DNA from: an uncultured Hyphomonadaceae bacterium
GTDB taxonomy: Bacteria > Pseudomonadota > Alphaproteobacteria > Caulobacterales > Hyphomonadaceae
Direction of reading: 5' to 3'
Length of the DNA stretch: 64,000 nucleotides
Assembly (NCBI GenBank): GCA_938084575.1
Contig: CALKFG010000005.1
Coordinates: 365,966-429,965 of the forward strand
Shown: positions 1 to 9,444 of the stretch, piece after piece
Numbering within the stretch: position 1 is the stretch's first letter
Layout: the number at the start of each line of letters is the position of its first letter
Notes under the pieces: model-generated
The model's database searches: none
The model's input: the letters and a program-made list of their open reading frames with translations, nothing else
What the model was told of the DNA's origin: nothing
Program-made: the position numbers and the translations under genes

Positions 1-1
1 G

Positions 2-1120
2 GAAATCATTCGGCTAAAATGGACCGTTGCCGTTGCCGGTACGCATGGCAAGACCACGACCACCTCCATGGTGGCCGCCCTGCTGGACGGGGCCGGTCTC
101 GACCCGACGGTGATCAATGGCGGGATCGTGAATGCCTATGGGTCCAACGCCAAGGCCGGAACCGGGGACTGGATCGTGCTTGAGGCCGACGAGAGCGATG
201 GCACCTTTACCAAGATCCGGGCGACCATCGCGATTGTCACCAATATGGATCCCGAACATATGGAGCATTATGGCTCCATGGCGGCGTTACGATCCGCCTT
301 CGATACCTATATTGGCAACATTCCCTTCTACGGCTTCGGGGTCTTGTGTACCGACCATCCCGAAGTCGCGGCCATGGTGGCCCGTGTGTCTGACCGGCGG
401 CTGGTGACCTACGGATTTAACCGGCAGGCGGATGTCCGGGCCGTCAATCTTGAGAGCGGTGCCGAGGGCGTCCGGTTCGATGTCCTGGTGCGCGGCCGCA
501 GCGGCGCCGCAGACCGGGAGATCGGCGCTCTCACCCTGCCCATGGCCGGGGAGCACAATGTCGCCAACGCCCTGGCCGCGATTGCCGTTGCGGTTGAGCT
601 GGGCGCGACGGACGATCAGCTTCGGGCTGCGCTGCAGGCGTTTGGCGGGGTTAAGCGCCGGTTTACGCCGATTGGCACCTGGCGACCGGTCCGTGATGCG
701 GCCCCGATACGCCTGATTGATGACTATGCTCATCATCCGGTCGAAATTACCGCGGCGCTGAATGCAGCCCGTGCCCTGCAAGGAGACGGTCGCGTCATCG
801 CGGTCTCCCAGCCGCACAGATTCAGCCGGCTCAACGATCTGTTCGATGATTTCTCCAGATGCTTTCGTGAAGCCGATATTGCTGTGATCACGCCGGTTTA
901 TGCGGCGGGAGAGACGCCGGTCGATGGCATTGATGGCCGTGCCCTTGCCCGGAGCCTTACAAGCCATGGCCACAAGCACGCGCTGTATGTCGAGCAGCTG
1001 CAGGCGCTGCCGGACCTGATCCGTGAGATTGCCCGGCCCGGCGATATGGTGGTGTTCATGGGTGCTGGCTCAATCAGCGCCAGCGCTTATGATCTGTTCG
1101 GGACCCTGGCGGATGGATGA
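2..1120 (+). CDS. murC: UDP-N-acetylmuramate--L-alanine ligase, 5' end cut off
   Basis: MurC joins L-alanine to UDP-MurNAc with ATP in the cytoplasm, the first peptide step of peptidoglycan synthesis. The open frame runs in from the window edge. Its 13th visible codon begins GTHGKTTTTSM, the ATP-binding P-loop of Mur ligases. Further on come EADESDGTF, the NMDPEHMEHY region, a GEHNVANALAA segment and DDYAHHPVEI, all in MurC order. About 105 N-terminal residues lie outside the window, judging by the usual position of the P-loop. The gene opens the murC-murB-ddl-ftsQ-ftsA-ftsZ-lpxC cluster, and murB follows after 51 bases. No internal frameshift is seen. Confidence 0.96.
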   Translation, partial: EIIRLKWTVAVAGTHGKTTTTSMVAALLDGAGLDPTVINGGIVNAYGSNAKAGTGDWIVLEADESDGTFTKIRATIAIVTNMDPEHMEHYGSMAALRSAFDTYIGNIPFYGFGVLCTDHPEVAAMVARVSDRRLVTYGFNRQADVRAVNLESGAEGVRFDVLVRGRSGAADREIGALTLPMAGEHNVANALAAIAVAVELGATDDQLRAALQAFGGVKRRFTPIGTWRPVRDAAPIRLIDDYAHHPVEITAALNAARALQGDGRVIAVSQPHRFSRLNDLFDDFSRCFREADIAVITPVYAAGETPVDGIDGRALARSLTSHGHKHALYVEQLQALPDLIREIARPGDMVVFMGAGSISASAYDLFGTLADG

Positions 1121-1171
1121 GTCCGCCCCCGCCCCCTATCGGTGGACGCCGACACACTTTAAATCGGTGCC

Positions 1172-2125
1172 ATGACTCCGGAGTCCGCCCGTCTTTCCTC
1201 CCTTCGGGGCAAGCTGCTCGAACAGGCGCCTCTGGCGCCCTATACCTGGTTTCGGGTCGGCGGGCCGGCAGACCTGCTGTTTTTGCCGGCCGATGACGCC
1301 GACCTCGCCGCGGCTCTGGCCATCTGGCCGAGCGATGCTCCGCTCAGCGTGCTTGGAGTGGGCTCCAACACCATCGTCCGGGACGGTGGCGTGGACGGCC
1401 TCATGGTGCGTCTGGTCGGGGGGTATTGGGGCCAGATCGAACAGGTGTCGGACACCGACCTGTTCGTCCGGGCCGGGGCGCTGGACCTGACCGTGGCCCG
1501 CGCGGCGGCGACCAGAGGGATTGCCGGCCTGTCTTTCCTGTCCGGTATACCTGGCGCTCTCGGCGGCGCAGTCCGGACAAATGCCGGCTGCTATGGCCGG
1601 GAACTCAAGGACTGCCTTGTCCGGATTGACGGGCGGACGCGGTCCGGAGGCGCGGTGTCGTTTCAGGGGGAGCTGGAAGAGCTTGGCCTGCCCCGGGTCA
1701 CATTCGGCTATCGGCACAGCGATTTTCCGGAGGATGTCATCATCACCGGGCTGACCCTTCGCGGCAGCGGGCCGGGCGACCCGGCGGCTCTGCGGGCAGA
1801 CATCGAGGCGCACCAGGCTCGCCGTGCAGAAACCCAGCCGATTCGTGAAAAGACCGGTGGCTCGACCTTTGCCAATCCTGACCCGCCCGATCACCCCGCA
1901 GCACGGTCAAGCTGGAAGCTGGTTGATGCGGCGGGCTGCCGGGGTCTGCGTGTGGGCGGCGCACAGGTCAGTGAGAAGCACTGTAATTTCCTGATCAATA
2001 CCGGCACGGCCCGCGCGGCCGACATCGAGGCCCTGGGCGAATTGGTGCGGGCGCGGGTTCTGGAACAGACCGGGGTCAAGCTGCGCTGGGAAATCCGTCG
2101 GGTCGGGCGGGTTCAGGCCGACTGA
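1172..2125 (+). CDS. murB: UDP-N-acetylenolpyruvoylglucosamine reductase
   Basis: MurB is a cytoplasmic FAD enzyme that reduces UDP-GlcNAc-enolpyruvate to UDP-MurNAc with NADPH. The 317-residue product has the order expected of type II Mur[12 protein letters not shown] and [13 protein letters not shown] in the FAD domain, [19 protein letters not shown] near residue 115, the catalytic-domain stretch TFGYRHSDF, then [10 protein letters not shown] and the C-terminal CNFLINTG. The ATG at 1172 has only a weak ribosome site (GGTG), so initiation may be coupled to murC. Length is normal for the family. Confidence 0.96.
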   Translation: MTPESARLSSLRGKLLEQAPLAPYTWFRVGGPADLLFLPADDADLAAALAIWPSDAPLSVLGVGSNTIVRDGGVDGLMVRLVGGYWGQIEQVSDTDLFVRAGALDLTVARAAATRGIAGLSFLSGIPGALGGAVRTNAGCYGRELKDCLVRIDGRTRSGGAVSFQGELEELGLPRVTFGYRHSDFPEDVIITGLTLRGSGPGDPAALRADIEAHQARRAETQPIREKTGGSTFANPDPPDHPAARSSWKLVDAAGCRGLRVGGAQVSEKHCNFLINTGTARAADIEALGELVRARVLEQTGVKLRWEIRRVGRVQAD

Positions 2126-2152
2126 TCACCGGGCGGCCGCTTTTGTGACGTC

Positions 2153-2167
2153 TTAACGCCGCATCAA
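2153..2167. promoter_or_regulatory. Possible degenerate CtrA box upstream of ddl
   Basis: The 86-base gap between murB and ddl contains TTAA, seven bases, then TCAA. This differs by one base from the alphaproteobacterial CtrA consensus TTAA-N7-TTAA. CtrA controls division genes in Caulobacter, so the position is sensible. A one-mismatch match could easily arise by chance, so this is only a candidate. Confidence 0.2.
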
Positions 2168-2211
2168 CTCGGATAAGGTGTTGTCTCAGTCTGCAAAGCG
2201 GGAGCAGGTCA

Positions 2212-3126
2212 GTGAGCAAGAAACGTGTTGCAGTGGTCTATGGCGGCTGGTCATCAGAGCGCGAGATTTCGCTGACATCGGGTCAGCAAATGGCCGGTGC
2301 TGCCCGGCGCTGTGGATACGACGTCATCGATATCGATGCGACACGGCAGCTGGGTCGCCAGCTCGAAGACGCCCGTCCGGATGTGATCCTGAACGGACTG
2401 CATGGCCCGGGCGGAGAGGATGGCACCGTACAGGGTGTGTTTGAGGTTCTCGGTCTGCCTTATTCTCATTCGGGGGTGCTGGCGTCGGCACTGGCCATGG
2501 ACAAGATCAAGTCGAAACTTATTTTCGCCGAGGCCGGTCTCGATGTTGCCCGTGATGTCGCCGTGACCCGGGCGGAGGTGGCGGCCGCGCACCCCCTGCC
2601 ACCGCCCTATGTGGTCAAGCCGGTTCATGAAGGATCAAGCTTCGGTGTTGTGTTCGTCCACGACGGCGATGTTCCGCCCGCCCGACAGGTTTTGAGTCCG
2701 GACTGGAAATATGGTGACCAGCTGATGGCAGAGGAATTTATTCCCGGCCGGGAGCTGACCGTAGCGGTGATGGGCGATACGGCGCTGGCTGTGACCGAGA
2801 TTACGACATTAAGAGAGTTTTACGATTTTGATGCAAAATACACCGATGGAGGATCACAGCATGTGGTCCCGGCAGACCTGTCCGAGGCAATCCGTGCCCA
2901 GGTCATGTCGGCCGCGCTGACCGCGCATCGGGTCCTCGGGTGTCGGGGCGTGTCGCGATCAGACTTTCGGTATGATGAGCGCAGGGACAGACTGGTGATC
3001 CTCGAAACCAATACACAGCCGGGCATGACTCCCCTCTCCCTGGTGCCTGAACAGGCCGCCCATTGTGGCATGTCTTTCGAGGAGCTCGTGTCCTGGATGA
3101 TTGAGGATGCCTCATGCCCAAGGTGA
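2212..3126 (+). CDS. ddl: D-alanine--D-alanine ligase
   Basis: Ddl makes the D-Ala-D-Ala dipeptide for the peptidoglycan stem using ATP. The 304-residue ATP-grasp protein begins [19 protein letters not shown], has [13 protein letters not shown] and [14 protein letters not shown], and ends with the Mg2+-binding [18 protein letters not shown]. All are diagnostic. I chose the GTG at 2212 because a GGAGCAG ribosome site sits 5 bases upstream and the protein length fits. The last 13 bases overlap ftsQ, so the two are probably translationally coupled. Confidence 0.96.
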   Translation: MSKKRVAVVYGGWSSEREISLTSGQQMAGAARRCGYDVIDIDATRQLGRQLEDARPDVILNGLHGPGGEDGTVQGVFEVLGLPYSHSGVLASALAMDKIKSKLIFAEAGLDVARDVAVTRAEVAAAHPLPPPYVVKPVHEGSSFGVVFVHDGDVPPARQVLSPDWKYGDQLMAEEFIPGRELTVAVMGDTALAVTEITTLREFYDFDAKYTDGGSQHVVPADLSEAIRAQVMSAALTAHRVLGCRGVSRSDFRYDERRDRLVILETNTQPGMTPLSLVPEQAAHCGMSFEELVSWMIEDASCPR

Positions 3127-3956
3127 AGGCCGGCGCGTCTGCCCCTCGCAAAAAGGCCCAGACCGAACCGGTTCAGACCGACTCGACGCCCGCCTCGTCC
3201 ATCCTGTTCGGGCTGGTCATGGTTGTCGGTCTGATCGTGGCCGGTGCCGCCCTTCTTGGCGGGTCATTGTCGCAGATGGAGCAACGCTGGGCGACTGCGC
3301 TGGACGGGGTGTCGCGCCGTGTTGGCATATCGGTAGAACGGGTTGAGGTGATCGGTCTTGAACATGAACCGGGTCTTGCCCGGCTGGTCCGGGATGCAGC
3401 AATGATCGTTCCCGGAGAGAACATGTTTCGCGCCGATCCGCACCTGATCCGCCACCGGGTCGAACGCACGCAGCGCGTCGACAATGTCAATGTTTACAGG
3501 CTGTGGCCGGATACGCTGATGATCCGGGTTGATGCCGCCCGTCCGACGGCCCTGTGGTTTGACGGACAGGACTGGTCGGTGGTCGACAGTCGCGGCCGGA
3601 CGCTGTCAGACCAGGCGCCGGGCTCGCATGCCGGGCTGCTGCGCACCACCGGGTCGGGTGCCACCGACGCCCTGCCAGAGCTGGTTGAAGCGCTTGCGGC
3701 CCATCCCCGGCTTCGGGCCCGGATTGACCTGGCCCAGCGTGTTTCCTTGCGCCGGTGGGACCTGGTCCTGGAGACGGGCATGCGGGTCAGCCTGCCTCCG
3801 GATACCGATCTGCGCCATGGTCTCAGACGTCTGGACTCTCTTGATGCGGACGGCACTCTGTCATTGCTTGCGGCTGCGCGCCTCGATTTGCGTCTGCCTG
3901 AGCGCAGCACGTTGACGCCGCTGGTTCCCCTGCAGTCTGAAAGCGAGGCTGCCTGA
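3114..3956 (+). CDS. ftsQ: Cell division protein FtsQ
   Basis: FtsQ is a bitopic inner-membrane divisome protein that links early and late division factors through its periplasmic domains. The 280-residue product has a basic cytoplasmic tail, one membrane helix at about residues 29-50, then the POTRA-like domain ([15 protein letters not shown]) and the second domain with [16 protein letters not shown]. It starts inside the end of ddl and ends overlapping the ftsA start by one base, the usual tight arrangement. Family assignment rests on domain order and position, because FtsQ sequences diverge strongly. Confidence 0.93.
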   Translation: MPKVKAGASAPRKKAQTEPVQTDSTPASSILFGLVMVVGLIVAGAALLGGSLSQMEQRWATALDGVSRRVGISVERVEVIGLEHEPGLARLVRDAAMIVPGENMFRADPHLIRHRVERTQRVDNVNVYRLWPDTLMIRVDAARPTALWFDGQDWSVVDSRGRTLSDQAPGSHAGLLRTTGSGATDALPELVEALAAHPRLRARIDLAQRVSLRRWDLVLETGMRVSLPPDTDLRHGLRRLDSLDADGTLSLLAAARLDLRLPERSTLTPLVPLQSESEAA

Positions 3957-5251
3957 TGGCAACAAATGCCCAGAGAATGACACCCAAGCAGGTGAGCCGG
4001 GCCGGAACCCTGGTTGCCGCGCTTGACATTGGCAGCTCCAAGATCGCCTGCCTGATCGGGCGGGTTGATCCGGCCAGTCGGGCGGGATTTGCTTTCCTTG
4101 GCGGGGGGCGACAGCAAAGCCGGGGGTTCAGCGGCGGTGCGATTACCGATATCGAGGCTTTGGAACGGTCGGTGCGTCTGGCGATTGAGGATGCCGAGCG
4201 CGAAGCCGGCGAGCGCATTGAGTCGGTCATTCTTGGGATTACCGGACCGCGGGTCTCTGCCCGGCTGGCCGAGGCCGAGATTGACCTGAGCCAGAAGGAA
4301 ATTTCTGCCCGTGAAGTGCGCAAGGTCTGGATGGCGGCGCTCGATCGTGACCCGTGCCGCGATCGCGACCTTCTGGGGGCCTTCCCGATCATGTATGGCG
4401 TCGATGACCAGGATGACATACGCGACCCGATTGGCATGATTGGCGGAAAATTGCGGGTGCTTCTGAACGTGGTGACGGCACCGAAATCCCTGGTCAAGAA
4501 CTTGAAAGAATGCGTGAACCGGGCGCATCTCAAAGTCGAGCGTATCGTGCCCTCGTCGCTGGCCAGTGGTGCCGGAAGCCTGATCGAGGATGAAATTGAA
4601 AACGGCGCGATCTGTGTCGATTTCGGCGGTGGCGTCACATCGGTCTCAGTATTCCTGAATGGTGCGCCGGCCGGTCTCGATCTGATTAAACTTGGGGGCG
4701 CCCATATTACCGGTGATATCGCCCAGGGCATCGGAACAACCTTTGCTGCGGCGGAACGCATGAAGACGTTTTACGGCACGGCCGACCTCGAAGGACCCGG
4801 CCTGGCGGAACGGATCGAAGCGCCACGTCTGGGCGATGATGGCCGGCTGTCGGCGCATCGCATGCCCCGGGGGGATCTTGCTCTGATCATCAGCCCACGG
4901 GTTGAAGAGATTCTGGAAATGATCGGGGCCTGCCTCGCGCGCAGTCCTTTGAGCCCCATTCTGCCCCGCCGCACCATCTTGACCGGCGGCTCCAGCCAAC
5001 TCCCCGGGGTTCGGGATGCGGCCAGCCGCATCCTCGATCGACCGGTGCGACTGGGTCGCCCTGTTGATGCTGAATTTTTGGGTGAAAATTATGGTACGCC
5101 GGCCTTTTCCACAGCCGCGGGTCTGATACAGTATGTCGTGAGGGGTTTCGCAGACGCGTCGCAGGCTGGCGGTCTGTCTGCAACAGCCGGAGGATCGTCC
5201 GGGCGTAGAGTGGTTCGTAGAGTGTTAAACTGGATCCGTGAAAATTTTTAA
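3956..5251 (+). CDS. ftsA: Cell division protein FtsA
   Basis: FtsA is an actin-fold ATPase that tethers FtsZ to the membrane and recruits the divisome. The 431-residue product shows the phosphate-1 motif LDIGSSKIACLIG near residue 23, VDFGGGVTSVSVF near residue 222, and the adenosine motif LTGGSSQLPGV near residue 341. The C-terminal tail RRVVRRVLNWIRENF looks like the amphipathic membrane-targeting helix. The start overlaps the ftsQ stop as TGATG. Length is usual for alphaproteobacteria. Confidence 0.96.
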   Translation: MATNAQRMTPKQVSRAGTLVAALDIGSSKIACLIGRVDPASRAGFAFLGGGRQQSRGFSGGAITDIEALERSVRLAIEDAEREAGERIESVILGITGPRVSARLAEAEIDLSQKEISAREVRKVWMAALDRDPCRDRDLLGAFPIMYGVDDQDDIRDPIGMIGGKLRVLLNVVTAPKSLVKNLKECVNRAHLKVERIVPSSLASGAGSLIEDEIENGAICVDFGGGVTSVSVFLNGAPAGLDLIKLGGAHITGDIAQGIGTTFAAAERMKTFYGTADLEGPGLAERIEAPRLGDDGRLSAHRMPRGDLALIISPRVEEILEMIGACLARSPLSPILPRRTILTGGSSQLPGVRDAASRILDRPVRLGRPVDAEFLGENYGTPAFSTAAGLIQYVVRGFADASQAGGLSATAGGSSGRRVVRRVLNWIRENF

Positions 5252-5346
5252 TCGCGGATACATCAGCTTAAGAGTCTTTTAGGCTGGATCGACCATTCTG
5301 TTCCGACTCGGTGCTCAGGCGCACAGTGAATGAATCGGAGCAGCTA

Positions 5347-6717
5347 ATGACCAAAGAACTCAAGCCCAGCATTATCGTCGTCGGCGTTGGGGGCGCGGGC
5401 GGGAACGCTGTCGATAACATGATCGAAGCGAAGCTGCAGGGCGTTGAGTTCTACGTCGCCAATACCGATGCTCAGGCGATGTATCGTTCGAAGACCGAAA
5501 ATCGCATCCAGCTTGGCCCGGAAACGACGGCTGGCCTCGGGGCCGGCGCCCGACCGGATGTCGGGGCTGCCGCCGCTGAAGAATCGATGGATGAAATCAA
5601 CGCCCTGCTTGATGGCGTGCACATGGTGTTCGTGGCTGCCGGTATGGGCGGTGGAACCGGCACCGGTGCGGCACCGATTATCGCCAAGGCGGCGCATGAT
5701 CGTGGCATCCTCACCATTGGCGTGGTCACCAAGCCCTTCAGCTTTGAGGGCGCGCACCGCATGAAGACGGCGGATGAGGGTCTTGACGCCATGCGGCAGG
5801 CTGTCGACACGCTGATCGTCGTGCCCAATCAGAACCTTTTCCGTGTTGCCAATGAGCGCACGACCTTCGCAGAGGCCTTCCGCATGGCCGATGATGTGCT
5901 GTATTGCGGTGTTCGTGGGATCACGGACCTGATGATCATGCCGGGCCTGATCAATCTCGATTTTGCCGACGTTCGCACCATCATGAAGAGCATGGGCTCG
6001 GCCATGATGGGCATGGGCGAGGGTGAGGGTGAGGACCGTGCACTTGAGGCGGCCCGTGCGGCGATCGAGAACCCGCTTCTGGACGACACCTCCATGAAAG
6101 GGGCGAAAGGCGTCCTGATCAACATTACCGGCGGCTATGACATGACCCTGTTCGAGCTGGACGAAGCGGCAAATGAGATCCGCCGCGAGATTGATGCCGA
6201 GGCCAATATCATTCTGGGGTCAACCTTTGACGCTGAACTGGACGGACGTATTCGGGTTTCTGTGGTCGCTGCGGGCCTGGACACTCAGACCGAGCTGGAA
6301 GAAGTTGAGGCGCCGGAAGCTGTCAGCCCGTCACCAAAAGCGGCGGCACATCCGGTTATCGTCACCGCGACTCCGCCGGCGCCCGACATGCAGGACGCGG
6401 ACCCGCGGCCCGATTTCCAGGGACGGCATCTGCCAGCGTCTCATATGCCGGCCCGCGAGGGCCAGGACCAGGTCCGTGCGGACGCTGTGTTCGGATCGAA
6501 GGCCGGGGCAGGCCGGGAAACGGTGCGGTCGCAAAACGATGGTCCGGCCGGATTTTCGACCTTGTTCGGATGGCGGCGCGAGGACCCTGAGGGCGATAAT
6601 GATATAGTTGAGGAGCCGACTCAGACGGTGGTCCCGGAGACAAGCCCGGCCCCGGCGGCTTTTGACGACTCGGATCTGGAGATCCCGGCCTTTCTGCGGC
6701 GGTCGGCGAACAGCTGA
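5347..6717 (+). CDS. ftsZ: Cell division protein FtsZ
   Basis: FtsZ is the tubulin-like GTPase that forms the Z-ring. The GTPase core contains [20 protein letters not shown], the tubulin signature [10 protein letters not shown] and NQNLFRV. The C-terminal peptide [13 protein letters not shown], which binds FtsA, is intact. I start at 5347, with GGAG at 5337-5340. An in-frame ATG at 5311 would add 12 residues and lacks a comparable site. The 456-residue product has a disordered linker of roughly 120 residues, on the short side for alphaproteobacteria, which often exceed 480 residues in total. The 95-base gap after ftsA could hold its own promoter. Confidence 0.97.
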   Translation: MTKELKPSIIVVGVGGAGGNAVDNMIEAKLQGVEFYVANTDAQAMYRSKTENRIQLGPETTAGLGAGARPDVGAAAAEESMDEINALLDGVHMVFVAAGMGGGTGTGAAPIIAKAAHDRGILTIGVVTKPFSFEGAHRMKTADEGLDAMRQAVDTLIVVPNQNLFRVANERTTFAEAFRMADDVLYCGVRGITDLMIMPGLINLDFADVRTIMKSMGSAMMGMGEGEGEDRALEAARAAIENPLLDDTSMKGAKGVLINITGGYDMTLFELDEAANEIRREIDAEANIILGSTFDAELDGRIRVSVVAAGLDTQTELEEVEAPEAVSPSPKAAAHPVIVTATPPAPDMQDADPRPDFQGRHLPASHMPAREGQDQVRADAVFGSKAGAGRETVRSQNDGPAGFSTLFGWRREDPEGDNDIVEEPTQTVVPETSPAPAAFDDSDLEIPAFLRRSANS

Positions 6718-6825
6718 TACCGGTCCTGCCGGGCCATGACCGCCGCCTCGCAACATTGCGTAATAATCCTTGAGTTGTGACTCGGGCGGGTGTCGGCCTT
6801 TATGCGGCGGGAAGTGGAGACATCC

Positions 6826-7743
6826 TTGAGCCGCGTAGCGTACCAGCATACCCTGAACAGCCCGGTCATCTGTGCCGGCATCGGCGTCCATTCCGGCACG
6901 CGTGCCCGCATGGTGATGCGCCCGGCGCCGGTTGGCACGGGGCTGGTTTTCTATCGGACCGACATGGCCGCGCCAGAGGCGATTCCGGCACATGGTGAAA
7001 ATGTCAGCGAGGTTCAGCTGGGGACAACCCTGATCAACCAGGCCGGGCAAACGGTCGCGACGGTGGAGCATTTCCTGGCCGCCTGTGCCGGCGTCGGGCT
7101 GGATAATCTGATCGTCGAAATCCAGGGTCCCGAAGTTCCGATCATGGACGGTTCTGCGGCGGTGTTCTGTGACTTGTTTCGGCAGGCTGGGCTGAAACGG
7201 CAGCCGGCTTATCGGCGCCGGATTCGTGTTCTGGAGCCGATTGAGGTGCGCGAGGGTGTGAAATGGGCCCGTCTGTCACCCAGCGAGGACAATGTTCTGA
7301 CCCTGAGGGCCAAGATCGAATTCAAGAGTGAGGCCATCGGCACCCAGCAAATGGCCTTGCGCCTGGCGCCGGGCCAGTTTGCAGCGGATATTGCTTTTGC
7401 CCGCACGTTCGGATTCTCCAGGGATGTTGAAACCCTCAAGGCCATGGGACTGGCCCGCGGCGGGTCGCTCGACAATGCCGTGGTGATAGACGGGGATGTT
7501 ATCCTCAATCCGGAGGGACTGCGCAGCGAGGATGAATTCATCCGCCATAAGCTGCTGGATGCAATTGGTGACCTGATGCTGGCCGGCGGTCCGATTGCCG
7601 GCAGCTATGAGGCTCACCAGCCCGGCCATGCCATGAACAACAAGCTGGTGCGGGCTCTGCTCGCGCGTGGCGACGCCTGGGCCTGGGAAACCGATCAGAG
7701 TGTTGAAGCGGAAAGCTGGGCTGCAGAAGCGGTCCTGGGCTAG
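6826..7743 (+). CDS. lpxC: UDP-3-O-acyl-N-acetylglucosamine deacetylase, TTG start
   Basis: LpxC is the Zn2+ deacetylase that commits UDP-GlcNAc to lipid A synthesis. Motifs seen are GVHSG, TVEHFLAA (zinc His), GSLDNAVV and FIRHKLLDAIGDL (second zinc His and Asp), then YEAHQPGHAMNN (catalytic His). Upstream in-frame starts exist (GTG 6790, ATG 6802). I prefer TTG 6826 because GTGGAG lies at 6814-6819 and this gives 305 residues, the usual LpxC length. A TTG start would lower expression of this dose-sensitive enzyme. LpxC ends the division cluster, as in other alphaproteobacteria. Confidence 0.94.
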   Translation: MSRVAYQHTLNSPVICAGIGVHSGTRARMVMRPAPVGTGLVFYRTDMAAPEAIPAHGENVSEVQLGTTLINQAGQTVATVEHFLAACAGVGLDNLIVEIQGPEVPIMDGSAAVFCDLFRQAGLKRQPAYRRRIRVLEPIEVREGVKWARLSPSEDNVLTLRAKIEFKSEAIGTQQMALRLAPGQFAADIAFARTFGFSRDVETLKAMGLARGGSLDNAVVIDGDVILNPEGLRSEDEFIRHKLLDAIGDLMLAGGPIAGSYEAHQPGHAMNNKLVRALLARGDAWAWETDQSVEAESWAAEAVLG

Positions 7744-7749
7744 GCGCGT

Positions 7750-8850
7750 TTAGTCGAACATCCAGTCCGGCGGTGCTGTTTTGTCCCCTTGGGTGGGCAG
7801 GTGCGGCTGGGGATGACGCTCCAGCAGGGCGGCAACAATCCGGTCAGCAACCCGCTCGGCCTCCCGCAGGGGTGTGTAGGTCCAGTGTGACAGCGTTCCT
7901 TCAAACCAGCGGGCACAGCCCCGGGCGATCAGGGATTCGTGAAAATGATCGAATTTCCGTGCGGATCCGGTGAGCCGCGCGATGTGAATGGGAAGCCCAT
8001 GCCAGGCTGCATCTGACAGCATATTGGCGCTGTCCTCGGTGACGATGGCGACCGAAGAATAGAGCAGCCAGCCGAGATAGGGATTGGGGCCATCATCGGG
8101 TCCTGACCAGAACTTTGCCCCAATCCGGTCGGCGAACTGACGGACGCCCCCGACCACGTCCAGCGGTGTCCGTCGGGATGTCGTGATGCGCAGGCGCCAG
8201 CCCTGATGGGCCAGGCGTTCGAGCTGATCGAGCAGGCGGTCCTGGTCGGCCCGGGTGAACCTGTGGGTGCGCGAGTGGCCGCCAAGAATCACCAGGGCGC
8301 TTTTATCCGGTTCATCGGCCAGCTCGGCAAAGGTCTGTCCGGCTTCTTCGATCGCGTCTTCCGAAAAGTAGGATGGCGACCCGAGGGTCCGCACGACATT
8401 GCTGCCTGCAAGGTCATCATGATCCGGCACAATCACGAGGTCGAACAGGTCCGGATCCATCTTCGGGTCAAGGATCTGGACAGTAAAGGTCTTGCCGCCA
8501 CTCCAGTGCCGGACATTCCGGGTAAAGGGTGCACTGCGCCGGCCTGCAGCGATCCAGAGGGATGGCCAGGGCGGTTGCAGGGCCCGCCTTTGTGATGCCG
8601 GCAGCGACCATTTCGGTAGCGGCCATGCCGCGGCGGGTAACAAGGTCCAGGGCAGGCGCGGCGTCAGGGCCAGGGGCGTACTGCGATCACCAGAGCCAGA
8701 GATGTGGGCCAGTCGCATCCAGCGTCGGGTTTGGCCCAGCGCCTGGATCAGAGCACGGGCCTGCGCGGTGTTTCCCGACCGACCGTCACTGACCGACCAC
8801 AGGGTCGGGCCAAGCCCTTTGCCAGTTTTTACCACCGCTCGTCCTCGCAT
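7750..8850 (-). CDS. ELM1/GtrOC1 family protein (DUF1022)
   Basis: The product is a 366-residue member of the family named after plant ELM1, a mitochondrial fission factor. Bacterial members have no settled function, and their fold resembles glycosyltransferases. Visible family features are WSVSDGRSGNTAQARAL at the N-terminus, DLVIVPDHDDL near residue 138, LVILGGHSRTHRF near residue 188, TTSRRTP, and the donor-site-like VTEDSANMLSDAAWHGLPIHI near residue 280. It lies 68 bases downstream of greA and ends 7 bases from the convergent lpxC. The exact start is uncertain, since a GTG six codons in is also possible. Confidence 0.85.
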   Translation of the reverse strand: MRGRAVVKTGKGLGPTLWSVSDGRSGNTAQARALIQALGQTRRWMRLAHISGSGDRSTPLALTPRLPWTLLPAAAWPLPKWSLPASQRRALQPPWPSLWIAAGRRSAPFTRNVRHWSGGKTFTVQILDPKMDPDLFDLVIVPDHDDLAGSNVVRTLGSPSYFSEDAIEEAGQTFAELADEPDKSALVILGGHSRTHRFTRADQDRLLDQLERLAHQGWRLRITTSRRTPLDVVGGVRQFADRIGAKFWSGPDDGPNPYLGWLLYSSVAIVTEDSANMLSDAAWHGLPIHIARLTGSARKFDHFHESLIARGCARWFEGTLSHWTYTPLREAERVADRIVAALLERHPQPHLPTQGDKTAPPDWMFD

Positions 8851-8918
8851 CGCCGCTCTGGCATGGTGTCAGACTTCTTCAGTCAAGAGTAGGGCAAAAG
8901 GGGGCCGCCAGTGTCAGC

Positions 8919-9392
8919 TTACTCGAATTTCAGGTCTAAGATTTCATAAAGCCGGGCGCCTCCGGGGGCTGCGACTTCGGCTTCATCACCGATTTCCTTG
9001 CCGATCAGCGCGCGCGCCATGGGTGAAGAATTGGAGATCATGCCTTTGGCAATGTCTGCCTGATCTTCGCCGACGATCCGGTACGTCGACTCCTGCTCGG
9101 TTTCGACATCGATAATGCTGACCGTGGCGCCAAACACCACTTTTGATCCCTTGACCTTGCTGGCATGAATGACTTCTGCCCGGGACAACTTGTCTTCCAG
9201 CTCGCTAATGCGCCCTTCCACAAAGGACTGTTTTTCCTTTGCCGCGTGATATTCGGCATTTTCCGACAGGTCGCCATGCTCCCGCGCGACCGAAATCGCC
9301 TCAATAATCGAGGGTCTTTCAACCGTTTTCAGGTGCTTTAATTCAGCATCAAGTGCCGCGTGCCCTTCGGCTGTCATCGGTGTGCGTTGCAT
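8919..9392 (-). CDS. greA: Transcription elongation factor GreA
   Basis: GreA rescues backtracked RNA polymerase by stimulating transcript cleavage through its coiled coil. The 157-residue protein starts [18 protein letters not shown]. It has the acidic coiled-coil tip [17 protein letters not shown] motif (here [18 protein letters not shown]) and a C-terminal FKBP-like domain with [19 protein letters not shown] and ending YEILDLKFE. It sits 52 bases downstream of carB on the same strand, so carB-greA-ELM1 may be one transcript. Confidence 0.97.
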   Translation of the reverse strand: MQRTPMTAEGHAALDAELKHLKTVERPSIIEAISVAREHGDLSENAEYHAAKEKQSFVEGRISELEDKLSRAEVIHASKVKGSKVVFGATVSIIDVETEQESTYRIVGEDQADIAKGMISNSSPMARALIGKEIGDEAEVAAPGGARLYEILDLKFE

Positions 9393-9444
9393 GAGAGTCT
9401 ACCCTTGTCTCATTTTCGCGGATAGGCAAGCCTCCGCCTCGGAA

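Noticed and set aside
3494..4761. Long - strand frames opposite ftsQ/ftsA
   Set aside because: Shadows of the division operon, with Arg/Ser-rich translations.
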